NCBI GenBank assembly: GCA_964386535.1
Contig: CAYLRY010000020.1
Coordinates: 1-48,043 of the forward strand
Source of the DNA: CAYLRY01 sp964386535
GTDB taxonomy: Bacteria > Chloroflexota > Dehalococcoidia > Dehalococcoidales > UBA3254
DNA: 48,043 bases
Reading direction: 5' to 3'
Below, piece after piece: positions 23,462-32,201 of this stretch (within the stretch, counting starts at the first letter, position 1; every line of letters starts with the position of its first letter). The translations under genes were made by a program, and so were the position numbers. Under the pieces are notes generated by a model. That model was given only the letters and a program-made list of their open reading frames with translations, did no database searches and was not told the origin of the DNA.

Positions 23462-24898
23462 TCAATATTTATTGTTTGCAAATGATGCTGACAGTTCCGC
23501 TAAATGCCTTACGTTATCCATGTTTTCCAGGTTATCGACCAGTTTGATGATTTCTTCTGCATTTTCACGGCTGACCATTTGAGAGAATTCCACCTGGTCC
23601 ATAAATTTTTTAATCAGGTCTTCCCTGGGGAGCGGCTGAGCAGGCGTTCCCTGTGCCTGTGCGACATACTCAGAGAGCTGGCGTCCGTCTTTCATTTTAA
23701 CTACCAGTTCCACACCTTCGGGCTTCGGCAGTTCGGCCAGGGCCAGTGTGACTTTTTTGATAAGGGTCTGGACCCTGGGATCACGCACGGCTGATTCAAC
23801 GTAATCTTTATTCCCGGCAGTGCCCCTTAAAAGTGCGCTGGCTACACCGTACTTGTAACTGAACAAAGCATCACCCGTTGGATAATCACCCACTTTGTAA
23901 GGTCTGGCATAATGCAAACCTGTAGCTACACCCGGAGAGGTGCGCAGAATTACTTCTTCAATAGCATCTGCCTGTATATGATATTTATTAACCAGGGTAA
24001 TAGCTGCATGATTAGGCGCCTGGGTCGGTCCGCCGCCAGGGTAACGCTTGAACATGTTTTCAACGTAGAATTTCTTTCCTAGATCACCCGCTAGAATATC
24101 CGGATGATCCAGCCGTCTGGCAAAGGGGCCACCGCGCTCATTAAAAAAGGGATCAATGGCGCCGGTCCAACCTCCCTTAGCTAACTGAGCCGCCATAATA
24201 CCGCTTCTGGCCATAGTGCCCTGGCTTATCTTAAACGTAGGTGCGCCGTCCCAGATACCCCCGCCGAAACCCTCAGAGTTGCCGACCAGTCCCAGTGCGT
24301 TTTTCATCTGGATAGGAGTTAGTCCTAGTAAACGCCCGGCTATGGCGGCTGCGCCATAGGTGGGCGATGGTATTCCCGTTTGAGGGAAGGCGCTGGGGGT
24401 ATTTTCTTTTTCGCGGTGAAATTCACCGGGTAGAGGGCGGTCATTAGCCAGATGCAGCCTGGCGGCTATATCATCTCCCACAATGAGGGCAGTAATCAGT
24501 TCCTTACCGCTGATGCCCTTTTTTTCTCCCAGAGCCAGAGCAGTTAAAACAGTGGTCTCACTGACATGGTGCGGGACGATCTTATCCGGCATGTAATATG
24601 AAAGTGGGCCTTTATCAAAGCCGCGGCTCATGGTGCAGTTGATGAAAGCTACCTCCTGGACTGGCGCCTTTATGCCGTAGCCAACAATGCTGGCTTCACC
24701 CTTTCCTCCCCAATCTGCAATAAGTTGAACCAGGTAAGCTATATCAGGAAGGGTTGCACCGCCGATGGCGTCTCCAATTGTATCCAAGATGCGGGTTTTA
24801 GTATTATCTACGGTAGCCTGGTCAATATCCTCAAACCGGGTATTCAGTATGCAATTTATCATGGAATTATAAATCAGTTCTTTTTGCTGGTCATCCAT
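23462..24898 (-). CDS. MmgE/PrpD family protein
   Basis: A 478-residue protein of the MmgE/PrpD family (2-methylcitrate dehydratase, cis-aconitate decarboxylase and relatives), full length. Visible family features are TRILDTIGDAIGGATLPD near the N-terminus, EVAFINCTMSRGFDKGPLSY, KFYVENMFKRYPGGGPTQAP and the DALFSYKYGVASALLRG segment. No cofactor is expected. It dehydrates, isomerises or decarboxylates a carboxylic acid; the true substrate cannot be inferred and no methylcitrate synthase is nearby. AAGGAG lies eight bases before the ATG. It lies between the beta-hydroxyacid dehydrogenase and the binding protein, all on the minus strand. Confidence 0.9.
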   Translation of the reverse strand: MDDQQKELIYNSMINCILNTRFEDIDQATVDNTKTRILDTIGDAIGGATLPDIAYLVQLIADWGGKGEASIVGYGIKAPVQEVAFINCTMSRGFDKGPLSYYMPDKIVPHHVSETTVLTALALGEKKGISGKELITALIVGDDIAARLHLANDRPLPGEFHREKENTPSAFPQTGIPSPTYGAAAIAGRLLGLTPIQMKNALGLVGNSEGFGGGIWDGAPTFKISQGTMARSGIMAAQLAKGGWTGAIDPFFNERGGPFARRLDHPDILAGDLGKKFYVENMFKRYPGGGPTQAPNHAAITLVNKYHIQADAIEEVILRTSPGVATGLHYARPYKVGDYPTGDALFSYKYGVASALLRGTAGNKDYVESAVRDPRVQTLIKKVTLALAELPKPEGVELVVKMKDGRQLSEYVAQAQGTPAQPLPREDLIKKFMDQVEFSQMVSRENAEEIIKLVDNLENMDNVRHLAELSASFANNKY

Positions 24899-25101
24899 TC
24901 TGAAATCTCCTTAATGGAATATTTATTAATAGCTAAACCGGAAAATCCGGAAACTTTATTTTTACATTTTTTAACTTTAAACCAATCTAAATATCAAACT
25001 TCAACCAGCTTTTTTAAACACTTAACTTAGCTATTAATACGCTAGAAACCATTTATTCGGAAGCACAATTTCAATATCAAATGTTTTTTATGTCTTAGTA
25101 C

Positions 25102-25989
25102 TCACTTGATCACAATACCGGAAAGACGCTCTAAAGCTTTGACCAGAGCCTGAGTTCCGTTTTTACCTTCACCGGATGCTTGCAACGAATAAAACATCTG
25201 ATGTATCAGGCTGGTCACCGGCAATGGCAGTTTAACGTCCGCGGCAGCTTCTGTTACCAGATTCAGATCTTTTTGTATAAGATCAATCATAAATCCCGGA
25301 CGGAAATCACGGTTAACGATCCTGGGGCCTAAATTGGATAACTGCCAGGAACCGGCTGCTCCGTTTTGTACAGCTTCGATAGCTTTCCGCAAATCAACTC
25401 CCTGGCTGCGGGCAAAAGTCAGGGCTTCCACTGTGGCGTTGAGATTTCCCACTACCAGAATCTGGTTCATTAATTTGACGGTTTGCCCCATGCCATGATC
25501 TCCGATATGTATAATACTCTTCCCCATAGCCTCAAAAACCGGCCTGCATCGATTGAAAACAGCTTTCTCACCGCCCACCATGATGGAAAGCGTGCCGTCG
25601 ATGGCTCCCTGCTCCCCGCCGCTCACTGGAGCATCCAGCATATACACGCCTTTTCCATTTAGCCTGCTGGCAATACGGCGAGTAGCTTCAGGTGAGATGG
25701 TACTCATATCAATGACTACTGATCCGGGTTGTGCACCGGTAATTATGCCGTATTCGCTTAAAATGACTTCTTCAACATCCGGTGTATCCGTGACCATGGT
25801 AATAATTATGGTGCATTTTTGGGCTATTTGCCTGATAGACTCCGCTTTCTCGGCTCCTTCTTTTGCCAGTTTATCAGCTTTGGCGGCTGTGCGGTTAAAA
25901 ACGGTGACTTCAAATCCGGCTTTGATCAGATTGCGCGCCATGGGAGTACCCATGATGCCCAGGCCGATAAATCCTATCCGTTTATCCAT
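25102..25989 (-). CDS. NAD(P)-dependent beta-hydroxyacid dehydrogenase (3-hydroxyisobutyrate / tartronate semialdehyde reductase type)
   Basis: A 295-residue protein of the beta-hydroxyacid dehydrogenase family. The Rossmann motif is IGFIGLGIMGTPMARNLIKA (residues 4-23). The substrate-binding loop is DAPVSGGEQGAIDGTLSIMV and the catalytic Lys is in GMGQTVKLMNQ (about residue 170). It interconverts a beta-hydroxyacid and its semialdehyde with NAD(P). The ATG at 25989 is chosen because AAGGAAG lies nine bases before it; a TTG one codon upstream would add one residue. It follows the DUF169 gene by 110 bases and precedes MmgE/PrpD by about 200, probably the same catabolic unit. Confidence 0.92.
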   Translation of the reverse strand: MDKRIGFIGLGIMGTPMARNLIKAGFEVTVFNRTAAKADKLAKEGAEKAESIRQIAQKCTIIITMVTDTPDVEEVILSEYGIITGAQPGSVVIDMSTISPEATRRIASRLNGKGVYMLDAPVSGGEQGAIDGTLSIMVGGEKAVFNRCRPVFEAMGKSIIHIGDHGMGQTVKLMNQILVVGNLNATVEALTFARSQGVDLRKAIEAVQNGAAGSWQLSNLGPRIVNRDFRPGFMIDLIQKDLNLVTEAAADVKLPLPVTSLIHQMFYSLQASGEGKNGTQALVKALERLSGIVIK

Positions 25990-26099
25990 CAACAGGTCTT
26001 CCTTAATTCAATTTCGGGTGTTCTTCAGGTGTAATGAAGGTTAATAATAAGACCAAGGACGGTCGTTTAAAGAAAAATCAGGTGATTAGTACTCTCTTT

Positions 26100-26861
26100 T
26101 TACGCTGGTTGATCTAAACCCCATATTTCAAACAACTTTTTGTAGAAATCAGGTTGAGGGAAGTCTGGTCGCATCTCCAGCCCCGGGTGGGTATAGCCCT
26201 GTTTCCTGTCTTCAGCCTTTCTGAGTCCTGCGACCAGCATTTCCAGCTTGCTCTGAGGGATAGAAAAAATAATTTCGTCTTCTCCTGCCAGGGCTCTCTT
26301 GCACTCACCAGGATCAGGCAGGGTGATACGGTACTGGCCGGTCTGCATGACTGGCACTATGGAATATACGCAGGAGTCGATAGGATCAAACTGGGAGGTA
26401 ACCAGGGTCTTCTCTTGATTTTTTATCACCTGGAGAATGTTTCTTAACTGGGCAGTGTTGGAATAGACCAGCACCAGGTCAGGTTCGAAATTGGCTGTAC
26501 TTAAAGGTGCAGAAACAATACCAATGTATTTCCCTATTCCAAAACGCGGGAGCAGCGACATTTGTCCTTTAGGGAGGATCAAATCTTCTCCTTTATGCCA
26601 GTCCACCATGCCGTAGGCCACCAGCGGCGCCCAGCACCAGCTATCTTCTTTTAGTAGTGCCAGAGAGATTCTCTCCCGACGGGACATAGAGAAGGCCTGG
26701 CACTGAGCCAGATGGTAACCCAGGTCTCTTTTAGGCCGTACCGCTCCCTGTGGAATATCAGCTTCGCTTACCAGCATTTTAATGGCAAGTGGAGAGGTCC
26801 TCAGTATCAATACAGTTTCCAGCTCTTTACCCCAGTTATTAAGCTCTTGCTGTGTTGGCAT
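26100..26861 (-). CDS. DUF169 domain protein
   Basis: A 253-residue protein recognised as DUF169 by its opening RTSPLAIKMLVSEADIP, the CQAFSMSRRERISLALLKED segment with Cys and an adjacent basic patch, the WCWAPLVAYGMVDWH motif, and the late CVYSIVPVMQTGQYRITLPD. The family is common in anaerobes and archaea and has no settled function. The conserved Cys residues suggest metal or thiol chemistry, which is inference. AGGAGG lies eight bases before the ATG. It is the first gene of the minus-strand run that ends with the OYE gene and is divergent from the M24-like gene, with 116 bases between them. Confidence 0.87.
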   Translation of the reverse strand: MPTQQELNNWGKELETVLILRTSPLAIKMLVSEADIPQGAVRPKRDLGYHLAQCQAFSMSRRERISLALLKEDSWCWAPLVAYGMVDWHKGEDLILPKGQMSLLPRFGIGKYIGIVSAPLSTANFEPDLVLVYSNTAQLRNILQVIKNQEKTLVTSQFDPIDSCVYSIVPVMQTGQYRITLPDPGECKRALAGEDEIIFSIPQSKLEMLVAGLRKAEDRKQGYTHPGLEMRPDFPQPDFYKKLFEIWGLDQPA

Positions 26862-26977
26862 TTTTAACCTCCTGTTTAATGGATTGCAGATTGAGATCCT
26901 TTACTTGTTGTGGACTTGGTATCCATAAGTATATCATATATAAATATAGTCTGTCGGAAAGTAAAAGGAGGTCAGCC

Positions 26978-28147
26978 GTGGCGGATGAAATAATGATTAC
27001 TGAGTTAAGCCAGGGAGAAAAAGAAAGGCGCTATTCGCTTTTACGTGAAAAGCTTAAAAAAGCCGGACTTTCGGCAATTATGGTATATGGGGGAACACAA
27101 CTGGGTGTACCGGTCCATTATCTGACGCGGATCTGGGGCAACAAGAATAATATGGTGATCTTTCCGGTAGAGGGAGAACCGGTCTTCCTGATTCCCAGCA
27201 ATGCCAGTGTTACTCCTTTGCAGTTAGAGCAGCAGGGCTGCTGGATACCTCTGCGGAATATTTTACTTTCTCCTAATCTGGCTGTAGATGCCGCTAAACA
27301 AGTCGTTAGGCTCAAACTGCAAAACAGCAGTATTGGCATAGATAGTTATCGTTTTTGGCCGGTTTTTGAATATCAGGAGTTTATGGAACTGTGTCCCAAA
27401 GTGCAACTTGTGGAAGCGCACCGCTTGTTCGGAGAGATACGTGGTCCCAAGAGCGCTGAGGAGCTGGCCTTAATAGAAAACGCCATGAAGATCTCTGATA
27501 TGGCGCACTATACCTTTCTAGCTAACTTAAAACCGGGACTAACCGAGGCCGAGGTATCAGCCAGAGCTGAAGAAGTGCTTAATTCTCACGGCATCGGCGA
27601 CCGGATTATTTTAATACACAGCCGTCCGGAAGCTACCTATCCCAACCGTCCAGGTCCAAATGTTATACACAGACCAAATCCTGTGACTTATTCTCCGGAA
27701 TTTTCCCGTAACCTGGGTTACGGCGCACAAATGATACGATCCTACTGGTGGGAAAAACCGTCAGGTATTTACAAAAGGATGTTCGAACTATGGGCTGAGA
27801 TGAGGCAGATGGTACTGGAAGAATTCCGGCCAGGTGTAGAGATCACCGCGGCAGGTCAAAAAATCGAGGACCTGGTGTCCAAGTATGGATTTGAATGTGA
27901 TAAACTGGGACATGCAGTTGGGATTTCCTACGGGGATGCCCCATATATTACCGCCGGCCCTCACGAAAAAGATTACATGGAATGGACTATTCTTGCCGGT
28001 GAGGTTTACGCAGTCCATCCGATGGTCAGGTGTAAAGGTTATGTGGCTCCTTTTACTATGGTTGGCGATATGTATTTGATAGGTAAAGACAGCACGAAGT
28101 GGATGACCACTACCCTGCCAGGGTTACCCGAGATGATCCCTTTTTAA
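26978..28147 (+). CDS. M24 (creatinase/Xaa-Pro peptidase fold) protein lacking the usual metal ligands
   Basis: A 389-residue protein with the two-domain layout of creatinase and Xaa-Pro dipeptidase. The N-terminal part is about residues 1-145. The pita-bread domain begins at KSAEELALIENAMKISDMAH. M24 peptidases bind two metals with Asp, Asp, His, Glu, Glu. Here the region of the two Asp reads NPVTYSPEFSRNLGYGAQMI with none in the right spacing. The His region is LGHAVGISYGDAPY, and the late Glu positions read AGEVYAVHP and MVGDMYLIG. It may thus be a metal-free hydrolase like creatinase or a binding protein. The start is a GTG with AAAGGAGG seven bases upstream. The frame is open to 26852, but that part overlaps the divergent DUF169 gene. 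Confidence 0.83.
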   Translation: MADEIMITELSQGEKERRYSLLREKLKKAGLSAIMVYGGTQLGVPVHYLTRIWGNKNNMVIFPVEGEPVFLIPSNASVTPLQLEQQGCWIPLRNILLSPNLAVDAAKQVVRLKLQNSSIGIDSYRFWPVFEYQEFMELCPKVQLVEAHRLFGEIRGPKSAEELALIENAMKISDMAHYTFLANLKPGLTEAEVSARAEEVLNSHGIGDRIILIHSRPEATYPNRPGPNVIHRPNPVTYSPEFSRNLGYGAQMIRSYWWEKPSGIYKRMFELWAEMRQMVLEEFRPGVEITAAGQKIEDLVSKYGFECDKLGHAVGISYGDAPYITAGPHEKDYMEWTILAGEVYAVHPMVRCKGYVAPFTMVGDMYLIGKDSTKWMTTTLPGLPEMIPF

Positions 28148-28432
28148 GTCTTAACATGCCTTACGTCTTGGCTGGAGACAAGCGAAATGAAAGTCCAGAA
28201 TGATTGCATATATAATCATAACGTCTGCTGCTCTTTCTTTGAAGCTGGAACCAGCGTTTGATTTGGTATCCCAGCCCGCTTTTAGCAATGCTCATATCGA
28301 GGGGGTAAAACGCAGGGAAAATGAGGTAAGTAGAAATCTACAGACGCGGAATAACATAACCCTAAGCAATAGTCATATCCAATGGCATTTATGGATAAAG
28401 AATCAGTACTAAACTGAGGTTTAGAGCTAAAG

Positions 28433-30313
28433 ATGATTGGTTATAAAAACATCTTCAAGCCTATTAAAATTGGCCGCATGACGGTAAAAAACCGCATTGA
28501 ATTCCCTCCCGTTGGACCCCATCTTGGCAGCAGTGACGGCTACGTAACCAGGGAACTGATTGAATGGGGCCGGCAGTTTGCCAGGGGAGGAGCCGGTATT
28601 GTAACCCTGGGAGACAGCGCCGTTGTAGCTCCTTCCGCTATCCGGGCCAGTTATGCTATACATATGGGAACAGACAAAGCCATTAATCCATTGAACAGGT
28701 TTGCAGAGACTATACAGAGATATGGAGCCATGGCCTCTATCCAGTTGAATTATCACAGCCGCGGTTCCCCTGTCGAGATGGACATTGACGAAATTAAACT
28801 CATGGTCGAAAGCTATGCCCGGGCGGCTTACCGGTGCCTGCAGGCTGGTATGGATATGATCATGGTTCACGGCGCTCACGGCCATATACTGAGTCAATTT
28901 GTCTCTTGCAGGACCAATACACGGACTGATGAATTCGGCGGAACATTGGCAAACCGTGCCAGGCTGCCTTTGGCAGTGCTGGAGGCCATCCGGAATAAAG
29001 TGGGAGATAAGCTGGCCATCGAGTACCGGATCAGCGCGGATGAGATGGTTTCAGGAGCGCCAACGGTAGAAGAACAGATTGAGTTTGCCGGATTGATCCA
29101 GGACAAAATCGACCTGATCCAGGTCTCGGTAGCGAATCTTTTTACTCCTGAAACTATTCCCATGATGATACAGCCAACTTATTTGCCCAGGGGTTTAAAT
29201 CTGAAATATGCCCGGTTATTCAAAGATAATTTGAAAATACCGGTAACCACGGTGGGCTCATACAATCTGGAAATGGCGGAGGAGATCATTAGTGAAAATA
29301 AGGCGGATATAGTGGCCATGGCCCGCTCTTTAATAGCTGACCCGGATAGCGTTAATAAAGCCAGGCAGAGCTACTGGGAGCAGATCAGGCCCTGCCTCCG
29401 CTGCAATCACTGTTTCAACCGGTCGCATTTCCAGATGCTGACTACCCGTTGTACCGTCAATCCAGTGATAGGATGGGAAGCTGAATTTGTTAATCCCCAG
29501 TCTCCTGTCAGAAAGAAAAAGGTGGTGGTAATTGGCGGCGGACCTGCCGGCATGGAAGCTGCCAGGAGGTCAGCAGAGCGGGGGCATGAGGTGATCCTGC
29601 TGGAGAAAAGTCCGCGGCTGGGAGGGACGCTGGAGTTGGCTGCGGCCCTCCCTTTTAAAGGTGATATGAAAAAATACCTGAACTGGGCAGTCAGAACCAC
29701 ACTTAATACCCCCAAGTTGACTGTTAAACTATCAACTGAAGCCGCGCCAGAAATAATCGCGAAAGAAAGCCCGGATACCCTGGTTATTGCTTCAGGCTCT
29801 TCTCCTCTTATCCCCGCTATACCAGGTGTAAGGGGTAATAATGTAGCCCGGGCTGGGGATGTAATAACCGGGAAATCAAAAGTTGGAGAACGGGTTCTGG
29901 TTGCCGGGGCGGGACTGACCGGCTCTGAAACCGCGCTGTGGCTGGTTCAGCAAGGGAAAAAAGTGACCTTGATCGATATGCGATCGCTGGAGCAGATTGA
30001 TACAGAATATCCAGTAATAAACATTCAAACCCTGCGTAAAATGCTCAACGATGCGGGAGTTGAAACCATCACCGGGGTAAAACTGGAGTCAGTTGACGGT
30101 AACGGGATTGTTGTCTCAACCAAAGTCGGCAGCCAGAACAGGATACGCTGTGATACCCTGGTACTGGCTCTTGGCGTTGAGGACTGTCAGGATCATACTG
30201 AGTTGTATCAGGGGCGGGCGTCTGAAGTTTATTTGATTGGAGACTGTCATAACCCCCGCGGCAATCTGGCCAGCGCTATCTCTGACGGCTTTTTTACAGC
30301 TATGCGGATTTAA
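28433..30313 (+). CDS. OYE-type iron-sulfur flavoprotein oxidoreductase (second copy)
   Basis: A 626-residue paralogue of the protein at 19491-21473 with the same FMN barrel, [4Fe-4S] and FAD/NAD order. The barrel starts NIFKPIKIGRMTVKNRIEFP, where PPVG replaces the usual AAP(L/M)G. The active-site segment is HGAHGHILSQFVSCRTNTR, with Ser-Cys where many members have Ser-Pro. The cluster site is CLRCNHCFNRSHFQMLTTRC. The FAD motif is VVVIGGGPAGMEAARRSAER and the second nucleotide motif is VLVAGAGLTGSETALWLVQQ. It reduces an activated double bond with NAD(P)H; the substrate is unknown. It is 285 bases after the M24-like gene. The ribosome site before the ATG is weak, so the start is less sure than the fold. 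Confidence 0.9.
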   Translation: MIGYKNIFKPIKIGRMTVKNRIEFPPVGPHLGSSDGYVTRELIEWGRQFARGGAGIVTLGDSAVVAPSAIRASYAIHMGTDKAINPLNRFAETIQRYGAMASIQLNYHSRGSPVEMDIDEIKLMVESYARAAYRCLQAGMDMIMVHGAHGHILSQFVSCRTNTRTDEFGGTLANRARLPLAVLEAIRNKVGDKLAIEYRISADEMVSGAPTVEEQIEFAGLIQDKIDLIQVSVANLFTPETIPMMIQPTYLPRGLNLKYARLFKDNLKIPVTTVGSYNLEMAEEIISENKADIVAMARSLIADPDSVNKARQSYWEQIRPCLRCNHCFNRSHFQMLTTRCTVNPVIGWEAEFVNPQSPVRKKKVVVIGGGPAGMEAARRSAERGHEVILLEKSPRLGGTLELAAALPFKGDMKKYLNWAVRTTLNTPKLTVKLSTEAAPEIIAKESPDTLVIASGSSPLIPAIPGVRGNNVARAGDVITGKSKVGERVLVAGAGLTGSETALWLVQQGKKVTLIDMRSLEQIDTEYPVINIQTLRKMLNDAGVETITGVKLESVDGNGIVVSTKVGSQNRIRCDTLVLALGVEDCQDHTELYQGRASEVYLIGDCHNPRGNLASAISDGFFTAMRI

Positions 30314-30357
30314 AAAATAGCGGATGGGAAAAAATCACCCCCTCCAATTGCCGTTGT

Positions 30358-30475
30358 CTGGTTGCCACTGAAAAGTTCTTGGGGCGGTCTATGTATCTGA
30401 CGGATGGTATTTTGAGGACATTAAAAAGATGCATAGACCGCAGCCCATTAAATTACCATTTGTTATATAAATCTT
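30358..30475 (-). pseudogene. Frameshifted C-terminal relic of a third ferredoxin protein
   Basis: Reading leftward, 30475-30429 gives KIYITNGNLMGCGLCI, matching the second cluster region of the two intact iron-sulfur proteins (CMGCGLC(I/V)YKC). After a disrupted stretch the next frame (30420-30358) continues CPQNTIRQIHRPPQELFSGN, matching CP(H/Q)xAxRFxxxRPP and the ELFRG end of the copy at 18288. The first cluster Cys has become Leu, the frame is broken and everything upstream is missing. It lies 43 bases past the stop of the lipoprotein at 30519 in the same orientation. Confidence 0.72.
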
Positions 30476-30518
30476 GAGCTTATTTAAGCCTGCGTCTTTT
30501 GAATTTTCTCTTACGGGA

Positions 30519-32138
30519 TTATTTGCTCATCCAGGCATTAGCTGGAGACCACATGGTGAATCCACCCCATTGACCGATGCCTGTATCATGTATTTTACTG
30601 GTCAGGGCAAAATGATGGGTATCATAAACTGTAGTCAATACCGAACAGTGATCATAAAGTGACTGAACGCATTTTTGCATTAAAGCAGGATCCGGTGAAG
30701 GGGAGTTTAACGAAGCGTTTAGCAAAGCCGGATATTCATCCGGATGTTTGACGCTTTTGAAAAATGAAGCAGGTTCGCCGAACCAAAGGGCCAGCACATT
30801 ATTGAAGTTGGCCAGAAGAACACACCCGCTGTTTAGCAGGGCATTGTTCCATGTGCCTCCTGACATGAGCTGCTGCGCTCTCCCAGGATCCGCAATGTCC
30901 AGTTCAGCCTGGATACCCACCGCTGCAAAATAGGCCTGGTATGCGGCGTTAATATCCTTGGTATTATTGCCGCAAATAATTTTTGTCTTAAAACCGTTGG
31001 GATAGCCTGCTTCGTTGAGGAGTTGTTTGGCCCTGGCCACATCATACTTCCTGCCGGTGGCTGTGGAAACAAAAGCCGGCGAATTAGGAGGAGCTATCTG
31101 ATAAGCAGCCTGCCAGTAGCCGTAACCGAATCTTTTAGCAATCGCCTCTTTATCTATAGCATGGTCCGCTGCCTGCCTGACTTTCAGGTTAGACCAGGGA
31201 GAATCGGCATTCATACTGTCCGGAAGTAGCAGGTTGGTATTGCGCAGCCGGGTGATAATTTCATATCCTTCTGCTTTTAACTCATCTGCTCTTTGAGAAG
31301 AACATACCAGTGTTTCTCCTCCTCCGGTCTTGAAGGTAGCTAGCTGGGTCAGTTCATCGGCGACAAAGACATACTCTAGCCCGTTCAGGTAGGGTTTACC
31401 CGGATCCCAGTAGTTTTCATTCCTGACTGCCTTTAAAGTGACATCCTTTTGAAAATCAGTCTGTTTGAAAGGACCGGTGCCTACCATGTTCCAGCGCATC
31501 CATTCGACTCCGTTCTTCTCATAAGCAGCCGGAGAAAACATCATACAGGTAGAGGTATTGAAAGGGCGTATAAGCTGGTTTTGCCACTGGACGTAATTTA
31601 CCCGGATGGTATAATCATCCAGTACATCAAAGGACTTCCAGTTACGGGTAGTGCCGGCGCTCATGGGGTTGGCCTTAACCTGTTCAAAGTCCCATTTTAC
31701 TGTATGTGCGTTAAAGTCCGTTCCATCATGGAATTTAACACCTTTTCTTAATTGGAAAGTGACAGATGGATTTCCAGGGTCCGAATTGATACTAAAAGAA
31801 GAAGCCAGGCTGGGTACCATATTGCCTTTGATATCTTCCAGAAGCAACATATCCATGGAAATTGATTGGACATCCGCGGAAATTCCTGAACTTTCTGGAA
31901 TCCAGCCGATCGGGCTTCCAGGTGATCCACCTGTGATTAATCTCATAGTGCCGCCATATTGTTTAACGGATGTGGTTGGGGGCACGGTGGTGGCCGTTTT
32001 AGCCGTGGATTCTGGGGATTTTATTGGAGCCGCTGAGGTTGGGGCGATAGGGGATGTGGTAGTGGCTGCTCCGCTGCAACCGGCGGTTATCGATAAACAG
32101 ACCAGCAGTACAAATACAACAATACACAGCTTTTTCAT
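30519..32138 (-). CDS. ABC transporter substrate-binding lipoprotein, family 5 (second copy)
   Basis: A 539-residue exported lipoprotein with lipobox SITAGC (lipid on Cys21), a shorter Pro/Thr/Ala linker (about residues 25-62) and a family-5 solute-binding domain. Its core motifs VTFQLRKGVKFHDGTDFNAH, EWMRWNMVGTGPFKQTDFQK and KQLLNEAGYPNGFK are shared with the other two copies. It binds its solute outside the membrane; no ABC permease or ATPase is in the window. AAAGGAGA lies close before the ATG. It follows the third copy by 63 bases in the same direction, probably co-transcribed after tandem duplication. The relic of an iron-sulfur gene follows it. The ligand is unknown, and the divergence from its neighbour suggests a different solute. 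Confidence 0.92.
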   Translation of the reverse strand: MKKLCIVVFVLLVCLSITAGCSGAATTTSPIAPTSAAPIKSPESTAKTATTVPPTTSVKQYGGTMRLITGGSPGSPIGWIPESSGISADVQSISMDMLLLEDIKGNMVPSLASSFSINSDPGNPSVTFQLRKGVKFHDGTDFNAHTVKWDFEQVKANPMSAGTTRNWKSFDVLDDYTIRVNYVQWQNQLIRPFNTSTCMMFSPAAYEKNGVEWMRWNMVGTGPFKQTDFQKDVTLKAVRNENYWDPGKPYLNGLEYVFVADELTQLATFKTGGGETLVCSSQRADELKAEGYEIITRLRNTNLLLPDSMNADSPWSNLKVRQAADHAIDKEAIAKRFGYGYWQAAYQIAPPNSPAFVSTATGRKYDVARAKQLLNEAGYPNGFKTKIICGNNTKDINAAYQAYFAAVGIQAELDIADPGRAQQLMSGGTWNNALLNSGCVLLANFNNVLALWFGEPASFFKSVKHPDEYPALLNASLNSPSPDPALMQKCVQSLYDHCSVLTTVYDTHHFALTSKIHDTGIGQWGGFTMWSPANAWMSK

Positions 32139-32201
32139 TATTATCTCCTTTAGTTTTTAATTCAACAAAATCCGTTTAATAAAAAATCCCATTTATTTCA
32201 A

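Noticed and set aside
26852..26977. N-terminal 42-codon extension of the M24-like gene
   Set aside because: It overlaps the start of the divergent DUF169 gene, and a strong AAAGGAGG precedes the GTG at 26978.
30384..30441. Ten-base inverted repeat GCGGTCTATG/CATAGACCGC as a terminator between the OYE gene and the lipoprotein gene
   Set aside because: The arms are 38 bases apart, no T-run follows, and both arms fall in the decayed ferredoxin sequence, so chance is likely.
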